Assembly (NCBI GenBank): GCA_031292555.1
Contig: JARLGV010000062.1
Span: 41,140-105,139 of the forward strand
Length of the DNA stretch: 64,000 nucleotides
Reading direction: 5' to 3'
DNA from: Fimbriimonas sp.
Lineage (GTDB): Bacteria; Armatimonadota; Fimbriimonadia; Fimbriimonadales; Fimbriimonadaceae
Both the position numbers and the translations under genes were made by a program. Of the stretch, positions 44,008 through 53,415 are shown piece by piece (the first letter of the stretch is position 1; each line of letters starts with the position of its first letter). The notes beneath the pieces are model-generated. The model did not search any database, was not told the DNA's origin, and saw only the letters and a program-made list of their open reading frames with translations.

Positions 44008-45259
44008 CCAGCCCACCGACTTCGACTTTGCTGCCCTGGCCCGACGCCTCGAGTCGTTTCACGAGCTGTTCCGCGTTTTGTGGGAGGTCGGTCGCCCCGT
44101 GTTCACCGAGCAGATCGAGACAGCAGCTATTGCCTTCGACAGCAAAGGGGCGCCTCTCCGGTTTCTCTTCAACCCCGATTTCTATCGACGACTGGACCCC
44201 TACTCGCGAGAATTCGTGGTCTGCCACGAAATGCTGCACGTCGTCCTGAATCACGGGTTCCGGACGATTGGACTCGAAAGCGACATCGCGGCCAATATCG
44301 CCGCCGACCTGGTCGTTAACCATCTCCTCGTATCACGGTTTGGATTCCGGCGTGAGCTCCTGATCGACTGGGAGTCGGCCTGCTGGGTAGACACGGTATT
44401 CCCGCTGAGGGGGAAGCTGCGGCCCGCCGCCGATTTGACCCTGGAGCAGTACTACGAACTCCTGCTCAAACAGGTCGACTGGCATCTGATGCGGCTGATC
44501 GACGAGCACCTATTCGAGCCGGGCCCATCAGGCTCCCTTACCAGCAGAAGGGGATCCAGGGAGTTGAATGCACACCTTGCGAGGGTCAGCCCGTTGCTCG
44601 CCAACGAGATCAAGTCGCTGCTTGGAGCCGATGGACGATCGGCCCAAGCCGGTTCCGAAACCCTTGGGGCATGGTGTCAAGTGAATCCGGTACCTCCGGA
44701 GAAGGTTCCATGGGAGTGGCTGATTCGAAACCGGTTGGGATTCAAGTCAGCCGATCGCATAACCGAAGGCTGGGTAAACCCGCCACGTCGCCTGATGGCG
44801 GTCGAGGAATTGGTGTTGCCGTCTCCAATGCCCGATCCCTCGGCCAAGGTGCCGAAGACTCAGAGTTGCTTCTTCTTCCTGGATACGTCCGGGTCCTGTT
44901 GGGACTACAAGGATCGATTCTTTGGGCTCGCCCGTTCTCTGATGCGGGCGAAGTTCAAGGTCGAGTTGTGCTCCTTCGATACCAGAGTATATCGGTTGGA
45001 TCTCGCCAAAACGGAGGTCAAGGGCGGAGGCGGCACCAGCTTTGCGGCCATAGAGGCCTGGCTACGCGTTCGCTCGCTGCCGAGCAAGCGTGACACCGAG
45101 CCGTTACCCTATCCGGATGTCGTCATCGTCCTGACCGACGGAGTCGGCGACAAAGTCGAACCGCTCTTTCCAGAACGTTGGCACTGGCTGCTGACATCAA
45201 ACTGCGTTGAGTTGGTCCCGAAAGCTTCGGTCCAATACCGACTGAGCGAATACCTCTAG
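43997..45259 (+). CDS. VWA-like protein with metallopeptidase motif (DUF2201-type), partner of MoxR
   Basis: A 420-residue protein. The N-terminal domain holds HEMLH (His77-His81), a HExxH zinc motif as in the DUF2201 N-terminal domain. A C-terminal VWA-like domain has FFFLDTSGS (MIDAS DxSxS near residue 296) and VIVLTDGVGD. The GTG at 43997 overlaps the MoxR stop by 11 bases, so they are co-expressed. The pair may assemble or process a metal-dependent complex; a protease activity for the HExxH site is inferred from the motif only. Confidence 0.86.
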   Translation: MEPDQPTDFDFAALARRLESFHELFRVLWEVGRPVFTEQIETAAIAFDSKGAPLRFLFNPDFYRRLDPYSREFVVCHEMLHVVLNHGFRTIGLESDIAANIAADLVVNHLLVSRFGFRRELLIDWESACWVDTVFPLRGKLRPAADLTLEQYYELLLKQVDWHLMRLIDEHLFEPGPSGSLTSRRGSRELNAHLARVSPLLANEIKSLLGADGRSAQAGSETLGAWCQVNPVPPEKVPWEWLIRNRLGFKSADRITEGWVNPPRRLMAVEELVLPSPMPDPSAKVPKTQSCFFFLDTSGSCWDYKDRFFGLARSLMRAKFKVELCSFDTRVYRLDLAKTEVKGGGGTSFAAIEAWLRVRSLPSKRDTEPLPYPDVVIVLTDGVGDKVEPLFPERWHWLLTSNCVELVPKASVQYRLSEYL

Positions 45260-45296
45260 CCAGCGGATCTTTGGCCGATCACTCCGGACGCATGCC

Positions 45297-45302
45297 TATA
45301 AT
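45297..45302 (+). promoter_or_regulatory. -10-like TATAAT twelve bases before the sulfatase gene
   Basis: A consensus TATAAT ends 12 bases before the ATG at 45315, so the mRNA leader would be about six bases. No -35 box fits well at 17 bases; TTGGCC lies 20 bases upstream. Confidence 0.55.
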
Positions 45303-45314
45303 GTGGTTGGACCG

Positions 45315-46871
45315 ATGGAGATCTGCCGGATTACCTTCACTTCCCTTGCCCTAGGTTGCGTGATGCTAGCAATGGGACACGCAAAAGCCCCGACTCCGCC
45401 CAATGTAGTCTTCATCTATGCCGACGACCTCGGCTATGGCGACACCTCCATCTACGGGGCGAAGCGAGTTCACACACCGAACATCGATCGACTAGCTCGG
45501 CAAGGCATGCGCTTCACCAACGCCTATTCCTCTTCGGCGACATGCACCCCCTCCCGATACTCGGTCATGACCGGCAGCTACGCGTTCCGCAAGCCGGGCA
45601 CCGGAGTGCTGCCCGGAGATGCCGCGCTTATCGTCCCAACCGATCGGGCGACCCTTCCGGACGTTTTCAAGAAGGCCGGCTATACGACAGGAATCGTCGG
45701 AAAATGGCACCTCGGCCTCGGGGAGAAGGGCGGAGAGCAGGACTGGAACGAAGAGGTCACGCCTGGACCACGCGAAGTTGGGTTCGACTACTCGTTCATC
45801 ATGGCCGCCACCGGAGACCGCGTTCCGTGTGTGTACTTGGAAAACCAGAAGGTGGTGGGGCTAGTCGAAGAAGACCCGATTCACGTCAGTTACAAGCATG
45901 CGTTCCCAGGCGAGGTTACGGGCGACATGGAACTCGACCAACTCAAGATGAAACCGAGTGCGGGCCACAACCAAGCGGTGGTCAACGGCATCCCGCGCAT
46001 CGGCTATATGGTGGGCGGCAAAGACGCACAGTGGAAAGACGAGGATCGCGCGGATCTGTTCACCAACAAGGCTATCGAGTTCCTGGAAAAGAATAAGGAC
46101 AACCCGTTCTTCTTGTACTTTGCGACGCATGACATCCACGTTCCCCGTGTTCCGCATAGCCGTTTCGTCGGCAAAACCGGGATGGGCGCGCGCGGCGACG
46201 TGATCGTCGAATTGGACTGGACGGTGGGCAAGATACTCGAAACCCTCGATCGCCTGGGCCTCGCAAAGAACACTCTCGTCATCCTCAGCAGCGACAACGG
46301 GCCGGTGATCGACGACGGATATCAGGACCGAGCGGTCGAACTGCTTGGCGACCACAAGCCGGCCGGGCCATTCCGTGGCGGCAAGTACAGCATGTTCGAA
46401 GGGGGCACGCGACAGCCTTTGATCGTCCGCTGGCCCGGCCACGCGAAACGGGGTGTCAGCGATGCGGTCGTGTCCCAGGTGGACTTCCTCGCTTCGTTCG
46501 CCGCCCTGACCGGCCAGCAGTTGGAGAGCGAAGATGCGCCCGACAGTTTCAATCTGCTGCCAGTCCTACTCGGCCACTCGAAGGTCGGGCGCGAGGACTA
46601 TGTCGAATACGCCGGATCGTTGGCGATCCGCGAGGGCAAGTGGAAGTACATTCGGCCAAGCAAGGGAGCAGCTTTCGAACCGACGACGGCGACCGAGCTT
46701 GGCAATTCGCCCGAAGACCAGCTATATGACCTGATAAAGGATCCAGGTGAAAGGCACAACCTCGCCATAGAGCAGTCGGAGGTCGTTAGACGCTTGTCCA
46801 CCAAACTGGCTCGTTACGAACGAGACGGCCGGACTCGCGATGCAAAGGACTCACTTGAAGTCACGCACTGA
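45315..46871 (+). CDS. Secreted arylsulfatase-type sulfatase
   Basis: A 518-residue family S1 sulfatase. After a signal peptide (about 1-25), the metal-binding YADDLGYGD, the sulfatase signature SATCTPSR with Cys77 as the formylglycine precursor, and GKWHLGLGEKG are present. The Cys form requires a formylglycine-generating enzyme elsewhere. Length and motifs are normal. The ATG at 45315 is chosen over a GTG four codons earlier. It would remove sulfate from glycans and fits with the polysaccharide genes nearby. It has a TATAAT 12 bases upstream. Confidence 0.93.
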   Translation: MEICRITFTSLALGCVMLAMGHAKAPTPPNVVFIYADDLGYGDTSIYGAKRVHTPNIDRLARQGMRFTNAYSSSATCTPSRYSVMTGSYAFRKPGTGVLPGDAALIVPTDRATLPDVFKKAGYTTGIVGKWHLGLGEKGGEQDWNEEVTPGPREVGFDYSFIMAATGDRVPCVYLENQKVVGLVEEDPIHVSYKHAFPGEVTGDMELDQLKMKPSAGHNQAVVNGIPRIGYMVGGKDAQWKDEDRADLFTNKAIEFLEKNKDNPFFLYFATHDIHVPRVPHSRFVGKTGMGARGDVIVELDWTVGKILETLDRLGLAKNTLVILSSDNGPVIDDGYQDRAVELLGDHKPAGPFRGGKYSMFEGGTRQPLIVRWPGHAKRGVSDAVVSQVDFLASFAALTGQQLESEDAPDSFNLLPVLLGHSKVGREDYVEYAGSLAIREGKWKYIRPSKGAAFEPTTATELGNSPEDQLYDLIKDPGERHNLAIEQSEVVRRLSTKLARYERDGRTRDAKDSLEVTH

Positions 46872-46917
46872 GCGTTTTCCGATACCGTCCGATTCAAGCA
46901 ACGAGCTTCTTTCATCC

Positions 46918-47433
46918 ATGATCATCCTCCGAACAACCGATGGCGTGCGGTATGGCATTCGGCAGATTCGGCAGGAGGATCGTCCCTACCTGGTGATCGG
47001 CATACAGGAACTCAGCCCAATCACCCGCTATCGCCGGTTTCTGAGCGCTCGAACGACCCTGACCGACAGCGAGTTGGACCACCTTCTCTCCTGCGACGGC
47101 TGGAACCATATTGCTGTGGTGGCGGCAAGCGTCGACGAAGACGGGCGGGAACTTGACGGCATCGGAGTCGCCCGGTTTCATCGCGATCCTAACAACCCGT
47201 CAGTAGGCGAAGTGGCTATTGTGGTCATAGATGCTTGGCAGGGAAAGGGGATCGGCTTTACCTTGCTCCAAGAGCTGAAACGCTTGTGCGTCAACGTCGG
47301 CGTAGAAGACTGGAAGGCGACGATCATGGGCGAGAACGAGGCAGCCCAAGCCCTGTTCGCCAAGGTCGGCGAGACCGTGTTGGTTGAGGCCGATGAGTTG
47401 CACGTGACCCTTCACATCGAAATCGGTCCTTAG
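46918..47433 (+). CDS. GNAT-family acetyltransferase
   Basis: A 171-residue protein with GNAT fold. The acetyl-CoA binding motif A appears as VGEVAIVVIDAWQGKGIGFTLLQELKRL (V-x-x-x-x-Q/R-G-x-G), followed by the C-terminal motif with ENEAAQALFAKVG. It probably acetylates a small molecule or protein; the substrate is not known. The frame extends 26 codons upstream over the sulfatase stop, but the ATG at 46918 fits the family start. Confidence 0.82.
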   Translation: MIILRTTDGVRYGIRQIRQEDRPYLVIGIQELSPITRYRRFLSARTTLTDSELDHLLSCDGWNHIAVVAASVDEDGRELDGIGVARFHRDPNNPSVGEVAIVVIDAWQGKGIGFTLLQELKRLCVNVGVEDWKATIMGENEAAQALFAKVGETVLVEADELHVTLHIEIGP

Positions 47434-47450
47434 TCGCTGTTTGCGCGCGC

Positions 47451-47456
47451 TAGAAT
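47451..47456 (+). promoter_or_regulatory. -10-like TAGAAT twelve bases before the M1-like gene
   Basis: TAGAAT ends 12 bases before the ATG at 47469, the same spacing as at 45297. Short-leader transcription is likely; no -35 element is clear. Confidence 0.5.
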
Positions 47457-47468
47457 GGGAGCTTAGTG

Positions 47469-49646
47469 ATGTTGCCCCTATTCCTCCCATTGTCCTTTCA
47501 GGCACCGATCGATCGCCTGGATGCCCTCGCCCAGTCCCGCAACGTATCTGGTTTGAATGCGTTCCTGGCTGATTCAGTATCTAGGAGTCCTTTCGGGATA
47601 CTTCGTACAGGGGGAGGGTATGCCGCCGGATCTCTGGGCTGGCATGCGAAAGCGCTGGAGCCCCCAGACGGATCTGCGCGTTACATCGTGTTCACGACGC
47701 CGATCCTAGCCGAGGACATGGGCGAGCTTCTTTTTCAGGTCACTCCGGCCGGCAAACTCAAATACATTCCGGAACGCGACAACTTTGGCGTCCGGCTGGA
47801 TTCCCATACGTTCGACGTCTCGTTCGACCTTCCGGCCCATCGCGTCTCGGTCGTGGACACGATTCGAACGGCTCGCGTCTCGGCCGGCTACCCTCACTTC
47901 TTCTTCCGACTCTCACCCACCTTTACGGTATCAAGCATCTCCGACCCGTCCAATCGACCTTTGCGATTCGTTCAGTCTGGAGGCATCGTCGCCGTCTCGG
48001 CGGGCGGTGGAGACCAAGTTCTAACCATCCGGTACGCCGGCACCGTCGACAAGCCGGGATTCCGCAACGTGATCGGCCCGACCGAAGCGACCCTTTCCGG
48101 CACGGTCTGGTACCCGATGATCGCGCGGCATCCTGCCGCCTACGACATCACGATGCACGCGCCGAAATCCTGGCTGTCGTTGGCACAGGGAGACGAAGTC
48201 TCCTCGAAGGTGGTGGGGGACGAGAGCGTCACGAAGTACCACATGAGCTTGCCGGTCGTGTGGATCAGCGCGACCACTGGCCCTTACAAGCGGGCCGTCG
48301 ACACAATCGGGGGCCGTCAATACGCCACGATCAGCGCCACTGCGACCGAGGAGGCGATGCACGCCCAGAACGCAGATAACGCAGAGGTCGTGGACTTCTA
48401 TTCCAAGACGTTCAGTCCCTACCCGTTCAAATGCTGGACGACGATCGACAGCCGCCAGTTCAGACAGGGCGTCGGCGCCCTCGAAGGGTACTCGTTCGCC
48501 ACGTATCCGGCAGGGCGTCTTCCATTCCAGGACTCCCATGAACCGGCCCACACATGGTGGGGCGGCATCATCAACAACGACTACCTGGCGTCGATCTGGA
48601 ACGAGAGCTTCGCCGACTATTCGCAGGTGGTCTTCCGGCGCGACTATCCGATCGGGAATCGCGAGGAACGGAAACGGGCCTATGCCGCCTCCAGTTTCTA
48701 CAATCCGATCTTCGACACTGCTCCACTCGCCCGGTCGGGTCAAGATATCGGGCCGGCGGCGACCGCTCTCGGCTACCAAATGGGGGCATACGTTCTCCAG
48801 GTTCTGGAGGACGAACTGGGTACCGATATCTTCCTCAAGACCCTTCGCGAGTGGATTCGATCCAACCCGCGCGGACATATCGGAAGTTGGGAGGACTACG
48901 AGGCGGTCGTCGATCGAGTCGCGGGGCGCAAACTGACCTGGTTTTTCGACGAATGGGTACGTCGCCCTGGCTTGCCGAACCTCGCCCTAAGTTCTGGCAA
49001 CTGGGAGAACGGCGTTTTCACGGGCCAGGTGACGTTCAAAGGCGAGTCGTACCGAATCGACACCGACGCGGTCGCCGAGTTTGCCGACGGAAGCAAGCGC
49101 CTCTTCCGGGTCGCCATCGACCCACAGCAGAACGGACGATTCACCATGCCATGCCCGACGAGGCCCACGGTTGTGGCGATCGACCCCTGGCAGATCATCC
49201 CCCGGCATGGCAACATCGGCCAGCCGGCAATCACGCTGCGCAGCTTTGAGCGTGATCGGGTCTATCTGGGACGCCTAACCCCCGATGCAATGAAAGGACT
49301 GCGTGGAAGTGACGTGATGGACTCCCTGCCTCAGGATCTGGATGGCATGTTCGTGGTCGGCTCGCCGGAATCGCTACCCGCATTGGCGCCGCTCTGCAAG
49401 CAGGCCGGTTTTGAGGTGAGTGGACGGCGCCTAACCTACAAGGGAACGACGATCGACTTGGCGACCGGCGGCGCGATTGCGGTCGTCGATCTGCCCGGCG
49501 GCAAGCACTGCATGATCGGCCTCGGAAAGTGCGACGTACGGCCCGACTTCGGGCGAGCCCGTTTGGCGGTGCTCGACGAAAAAGGCCGGATATTGCGAGC
49601 CGAAACCGATCCGGTCGATTACGGTCCACTCGCGATCCGACTCTAG
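47469..49646 (+). CDS. M1-family zinc metallopeptidase
   Basis: A 725-residue peptidase. The zinc site HEPAHTWWG (near residue 357) with the downstream ligand Glu in NESFADYSQ, 18 residues after the second His, forms the HExxH-x18-E pattern of M1 aminopeptidases; GALEGYSFATYP corresponds to the GAMEN exopeptidase motif in altered form. A signal-like N-terminus suggests export. Length is normal for the family. A GTG one codon earlier at 47466 is possible. Confidence 0.9.
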   Translation: MLPLFLPLSFQAPIDRLDALAQSRNVSGLNAFLADSVSRSPFGILRTGGGYAAGSLGWHAKALEPPDGSARYIVFTTPILAEDMGELLFQVTPAGKLKYIPERDNFGVRLDSHTFDVSFDLPAHRVSVVDTIRTARVSAGYPHFFFRLSPTFTVSSISDPSNRPLRFVQSGGIVAVSAGGGDQVLTIRYAGTVDKPGFRNVIGPTEATLSGTVWYPMIARHPAAYDITMHAPKSWLSLAQGDEVSSKVVGDESVTKYHMSLPVVWISATTGPYKRAVDTIGGRQYATISATATEEAMHAQNADNAEVVDFYSKTFSPYPFKCWTTIDSRQFRQGVGALEGYSFATYPAGRLPFQDSHEPAHTWWGGIINNDYLASIWNESFADYSQVVFRRDYPIGNREERKRAYAASSFYNPIFDTAPLARSGQDIGPAATALGYQMGAYVLQVLEDELGTDIFLKTLREWIRSNPRGHIGSWEDYEAVVDRVAGRKLTWFFDEWVRRPGLPNLALSSGNWENGVFTGQVTFKGESYRIDTDAVAEFADGSKRLFRVAIDPQQNGRFTMPCPTRPTVVAIDPWQIIPRHGNIGQPAITLRSFERDRVYLGRLTPDAMKGLRGSDVMDSLPQDLDGMFVVGSPESLPALAPLCKQAGFEVSGRRLTYKGTTIDLATGGAIAVVDLPGGKHCMIGLGKCDVRPDFGRARLAVLDEKGRILRAETDPVDYGPLAIRL

Positions 49647-49650
49647 GCCG

Positions 49651-50133
49651 TCAACGCGAAGTCTGATGGCCGATTGGGCGAGTGCCGGACTCCAGCGCTC
49701 GCCGAATCGCCGCGATCACCTTTGGATCCGCCCGGTTTCCCCATTCGAGATAATAGTACCGGGCACGGTCCGCATCCTCGATCTGTCGGTCGACCGAGTC
49801 CATCTTCCATGAACCGTAGTCTCTGAGGTAACTCGCACTGGTGCGCACTGCTTGCTCGAACCTCGGAGGGTCCGTCGCCTTGTGATCGAAGTCGTACGTC
49901 TCCAGCTTGAACCCGGTCAGAGTTGGTTGTTCTTCAGGTAAGTGCTCTCGCTTAACCGGCTTCATCTTGGTCTGCCGCTGGACGTGAACGATGTGGGTGC
50001 GATACCGGACGACCAGAGTGTCGCTATCGCGACTGAATGCAACTCCCTTCAGTCCGCTCAACTCGTGCTTCAGCTTCGCCTCGATCGTGCTGGAGATCTG
50101 AAACTGGGCAAATGCAAGTGCGGCGACGACCAT
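49651..50133 (-). CDS. Hypothetical protein
   Basis: A 160-residue protein. The first dozen residues (MVVAALAFAQF) could be a short signal or membrane anchor; the rest is soluble, with VVRYRTHIVHVQ strands and a charged C-terminus. No family recognised. The ATG at 50133 is the only good start; four bases separate its stop from that of the M1-like gene, with which it converges. Confidence 0.5.
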   Translation of the reverse strand: MVVAALAFAQFQISSTIEAKLKHELSGLKGVAFSRDSDTLVVRYRTHIVHVQRQTKMKPVKREHLPEEQPTLTGFKLETYDFDHKATDPPRFEQAVRTSASYLRDYGSWKMDSVDRQIEDADRARYYYLEWGNRADPKVIAAIRRALESGTRPIGHQTSR

Positions 50134-50170
50134 GTCTTGTTATACGCGACTTGGCAACGGCTACGATCCC

Positions 50171-50896
50171 TCACACGAATTGAAAACGAGACGGCCAGCC
50201 TTCCAAGTCGAGCGGTCCGCGGTCCGACCGAATCGCTGTCACCTCCGCCCGTTCGCCCGGTTCTTCGCTCAAGACTAGCTCCACTCCGCGCTTCGCCTCT
50301 GGCAACCCGAAAAGCGCGTTGATCTGCATCCAGTCAGTTGCTGGATTCGGCGTAGATATCTCAACCTCCACGAGCGGAGCCAAGGCCGGAAACATTTGGG
50401 GACCTAATCGTTTATACAACGGAGGCACATACTCGCAAAGGAAGAAATCGATCGGGATCTCTCCTTCAGGGTAAGCGTTGCGGCAGATCAACTGCTCCAC
50501 CTCGGCTTCTCGATCGGTGAAGCCTCGTAGCCGGAGTAGCTCCGAATTGCCCTCTCGCTTCTCGGCAAGCCGCATCGGAACTCCCAGTTCGCCAAGTCTC
50601 GCGGCAGCGATTTCCAGTTCTACTGGTTCGAATACGAGCGTCTGAATACACGCAACCTCAGGCGCCCCCATGTCCGATTGGAGGAATTCCAGGTTGATTC
50701 CACCTAGGGCAACGCCTGCTGTCCGACCAGACGGCCAGAACCTCCCAATCGGCCATGCCACCGGGAAACCAAGGTCCACGAAGCGCTCGAACGCATCCTC
50801 GATGTCGGGCACCTCGCAGATCAGGTGATCAAGGCGACGAAGCCATGGACGGTCTGTGCCGGACAAGCAGTACATCCCCTCCATCGTAGCCCACAT
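50171..50896 (-). CDS. Glyoxalase-like VOC-superfamily protein
   Basis: A 241-residue protein of the glyoxalase_3-type group. RRLDHLICEVPDIEDAFERFVDLGFPVAW is the typical opening, and GGINLEFLQSD gives a second conserved strand. The single long domain is usual for this group of unknown substrate. The ATG at 50896 lies 12 bases after TAGACT (50909-50914); a nearer ATG at 50884 is an alternative start. Divergent from the sulfotransferase-like gene, sharing the short promoter region. Confidence 0.8.
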   Translation of the reverse strand: MWATMEGMYCLSGTDRPWLRRLDHLICEVPDIEDAFERFVDLGFPVAWPIGRFWPSGRTAGVALGGINLEFLQSDMGAPEVACIQTLVFEPVELEIAAARLGELGVPMRLAEKREGNSELLRLRGFTDREAEVEQLICRNAYPEGEIPIDFFLCEYVPPLYKRLGPQMFPALAPLVEVEISTPNPATDWMQINALFGLPEAKRGVELVLSEEPGERAEVTAIRSDRGPLDLEGWPSRFQFV

Positions 50897-50923
50897 GCAC
50901 GACGATGCAGTCTAGCTAGCGGA

Positions 50924-50929
50924 TAGAAT
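50924..50929 (+). promoter_or_regulatory. -10-like TAGAAT thirteen bases before the sulfotransferase-like gene
   Basis: TAGAAT ends 13 bases before the ATG at 50943. It is next to the divergent TAGACT on the other strand, so this 46-base gap holds back-to-back promoters with short leaders. Confidence 0.5.
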
Positions 50930-50942
50930 AGGGACCCTCGCG

Positions 50943-52076
50943 ATGTTAACCCGACGCTTGACCATCACGGATCGCCTGCGAAGCCGCCCGATCGGACTCG
51001 TCGGACCAGGCGACTTCGCGGCAACCCCCGGCACCGCCATCGAGCCCGAGACAATCGTTAGCGATCCTAACTTTAGCCTCTATTGCCTCGATCCCCAAAA
51101 CAACGCCGTTCTGTTCGTCGAGTGCGCCGATCCCGCGGCAGTCGATGGCGCTCCATTCTACTATCAGGCTCAAGCCGAACATGCAATTGGCCTGGTTTCG
51201 ATGCCTGTCGAGACGTTCCACCGGGTCGGACGTCAGATTCCCTATCCATCGGGAAACCTCATCTTCGTTCACTCCACCGGCCGCTGCGGATCGACGCTGG
51301 TCAGCAAGGCGCTGGCGGGAGTACCCAGCGTCCAGAGCCTTTCGGAGCCAGACGACCTCACTCAGATGGTCAGCCTGCGCGTTGCCGGAGTGTTGGACGA
51401 TACGGCCCTTGCGGCATTGATCGAGAGTTCGACGAGATGGCGCTGCAAGGCTCGCACGGGCGCCCATCCAAGCCACGTTGCGATCAAGACGCGTAGCGAA
51501 GTCATCGTTTTGGCTGACCTGGTTGCCCGCGTCTTTCCCGATGCCCGGCACTTGTTCCTCTACCGGAACGCGATATCTTGGATGGCAACCCTGTTTCGCG
51601 CGTTTCCAATGGATAGGGATCCTTACGATATGACCGCAAACCGCGAGATGGCAAATGGGTGGTCCCGTATGCTGCCCCTTGCCGGCGAGTTCGTTCGTTC
51701 GGGCACTCCACTGAACCAGATCCAGATACGCATACTTGCCTGGATTACTTGTATGGAAGGCTACTTCGTTCTACGCGAGCGAAGCGTTCCCTTGGCGGCG
51801 GTCAGGTTCGAAGACCTCACGAACGATCCGATCGCAGCATTGGAGGGAATCTTCGAGTTTCTAGGGGTCGAGATCGATGATTGGCGATCCATCGAAGATG
51901 TGCTTAGCCGCGATTCCCAGGCGGGGACCATCTACGATCGTGAGGAACGAAAGAAGGGGAAGCGTGAGTTGACCGAAGACCTCATCCAAGACATACGTGA
52001 ACTGGTAGCCAGCCGGCCCCTGATCAGCTCGACAGACAGGGTGTTGCCTGGCACCATCCTTGCCGATAAGGTTTGA
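50943..52076 (+). CDS. Sulfotransferase-family P-loop protein
   Basis: A 377-residue protein with the PAPS-binding loop FVHSTGRCGSTL (near residues 102-111) and the 3'-phosphate strand LFLYRNAISWMATLFRAF later, both as in bacterial sulfotransferases. The first 90 residues are an extra domain. Acceptor unknown. It has no export signal, which suggests a cytoplasmic acceptor; a neighbouring sulfatase is about 4 kb upstream but a direct link is not implied. Confidence 0.8.
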   Translation: MLTRRLTITDRLRSRPIGLVGPGDFAATPGTAIEPETIVSDPNFSLYCLDPQNNAVLFVECADPAAVDGAPFYYQAQAEHAIGLVSMPVETFHRVGRQIPYPSGNLIFVHSTGRCGSTLVSKALAGVPSVQSLSEPDDLTQMVSLRVAGVLDDTALAALIESSTRWRCKARTGAHPSHVAIKTRSEVIVLADLVARVFPDARHLFLYRNAISWMATLFRAFPMDRDPYDMTANREMANGWSRMLPLAGEFVRSGTPLNQIQIRILAWITCMEGYFVLRERSVPLAAVRFEDLTNDPIAALEGIFEFLGVEIDDWRSIEDVLSRDSQAGTIYDREERKKGKRELTEDLIQDIRELVASRPLISSTDRVLPGTILADKV

Positions 52077-52108
52077 TTAAGGTGATGGCTGGAGCCCGCA
52101 AACGTTTC

Positions 52109-52114
52109 TATAAT
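52109..52114 (+). promoter_or_regulatory. -10-like TATAAT ten bases before the prepilin gene
   Basis: TATAAT ends ten bases before the ATG at 52125. An upstream in-frame ATG overlaps the hexamer itself and is therefore unlikely. The leader would be only a few bases long. Confidence 0.55.
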
Positions 52115-52124
52115 GGTACTTCCC

Positions 52125-52898
52125 ATGCGCAAGGCGTTCACTCTCATCGAATTGCTCGTCGTCATCGCGATCATCGCAATACTTGCGGCCATGCTTTTCC
52201 CAGTTTTTTCGCAGGCGAAGGCGGCAGCCAAGGCCACTGCATGCATGTCCAATATGAAGCAAATGGGTTTGGCTCTTCAGATGTACGTAACCGATAACGA
52301 CGATCGCATGTTCTACCGGTCGGGATGGGTCAATTCGCGTTCCGGAAACACCAAGATCCTCGGGCCAGGCGACTCGGCAAACCACTATCGTTGGTGGAAT
52401 CTGATGATGCCCTATGTGAAAAGCAAGGGAATTCTGGCTTGCCCTGCCGATGCAATGCCGACTTCGAGCCCCGACTACAACGGGCTCACCAACATCCTTC
52501 GATCCTATATGGCGATCTCGTGCGCTGAGAGCCTGAACTTGAGCAGCGTCGAGGACTCGGTCGACACGATGGTGATCACCGAGAAGTGGGGCCAGGACTA
52601 TACGGGGATCAGGACAGACTCCTGGATCGAGCCGTTCAACGGCGACTTCACGACGGATGCGAGCGACCACGCCCGTACGTTCACCGCTTCCAATCGGCAC
52701 GCCGGCCGCTTGAACTGCTCATTCTTGGACGGTCACGCCAAGTCCAAGACCGGCGGCGACGTTCAAACGAGCAAGGACCTGTCCGGCTGCCGTCTCGTTT
52801 ACCAGTTCCCCTTCGCAGGGGCCAACCCGCCCACCGTGTACACACCGACGACCGTCCCCCTCCAGCCGAACCTATGCTCCACCTTCACGTGGCCCTAG
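52125..52898 (+). CDS. Prepilin-like protein with H-X9-DG C-terminal motif
   Basis: A 257-residue pseudopilin-type protein. The leader [21 protein letters not shown] is a classic type IV prepilin site (Phe+1, Glu+5), cleaved and methylated by PilD. Near the C-terminus [13 protein letters not shown] is the H-X9-DG motif of large families in Planctomycetes, Verrucomicrobia and Armatimonadota. It could be processed by the machinery of the pilB operon at the left end, although it is far from it. Surface or pilus-related role is inferred. Confidence 0.9.
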   Translation: MRKAFTLIELLVVIAIIAILAAMLFPVFSQAKAAAKATACMSNMKQMGLALQMYVTDNDDRMFYRSGWVNSRSGNTKILGPGDSANHYRWWNLMMPYVKSKGILACPADAMPTSSPDYNGLTNILRSYMAISCAESLNLSSVEDSVDTMVITEKWGQDYTGIRTDSWIEPFNGDFTTDASDHARTFTASNRHAGRLNCSFLDGHAKSKTGGDVQTSKDLSGCRLVYQFPFAGANPPTVYTPTTVPLQPNLCSTFTWP

Positions 52899-52902
52899 GA
52901 CG

Positions 52903-53364
52903 TTACTTCTTGGGAAACTCGATCGACTCTCCGTCTGGGACCTTCTTGTACGTTCCGGCGGGGACCTTGAACATTGGCGGAAACTCGATGTCTTGCCGGA
53001 TGATCAAGGCATTGCCTGACACGTTGTAGTCGGAGCAAGCCGGTTCGGGATCGTCATCTTCCGACTGCGGCACAAAGCAGAGCTTCCCTTCCCGTACCTC
53101 CCAGATCAGATCGAACCAGTCCTTCGGCACGTCGCTATTGGGGCGAAGGCTTATGAGATGACCACGGGTGGGTCCGTGCAATCGAAGATCCAGAACAAGC
53201 TCGCGATCGTCCGAGCTGCGCCAACGCCCCGCGATCTCGGATGGATAGGTGGGTTCCGGTAGTGGCGCCCGTCGAGAATCGTAGATCCAGCATAGTCCGA
53301 CGACTACAACCGCAATCGTTGCCAGACCAAACCATCCTCGCGCCAAAGCCGGAAGTGTTGGCAT
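52903..53364 (-). CDS. Small single-pass membrane protein of unknown function
   Basis: A 153-residue protein with one transmembrane helix (about 10-28, ARGWFGLATIAVVVVGLCW), a Pro-rich linker, then a beta-rich domain of about 105 residues. It resembles lipocalin-like or DUF domains only vaguely. The ATG at 53364 is used. It converges with the prepilin gene. Confidence 0.55.
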   Translation of the reverse strand: MPTLPALARGWFGLATIAVVVVGLCWIYDSRRAPLPEPTYPSEIAGRWRSSDDRELVLDLRLHGPTRGHLISLRPNSDVPKDWFDLIWEVREGKLCFVPQSEDDDPEPACSDYNVSGNALIIRQDIEFPPMFKVPAGTYKKVPDGESIEFPKK

Positions 53365-53415
53365 GGTTTCACTATACAGGCAACGGCCCTTTACGCAACG
53401 TCCGCTAACAATATA

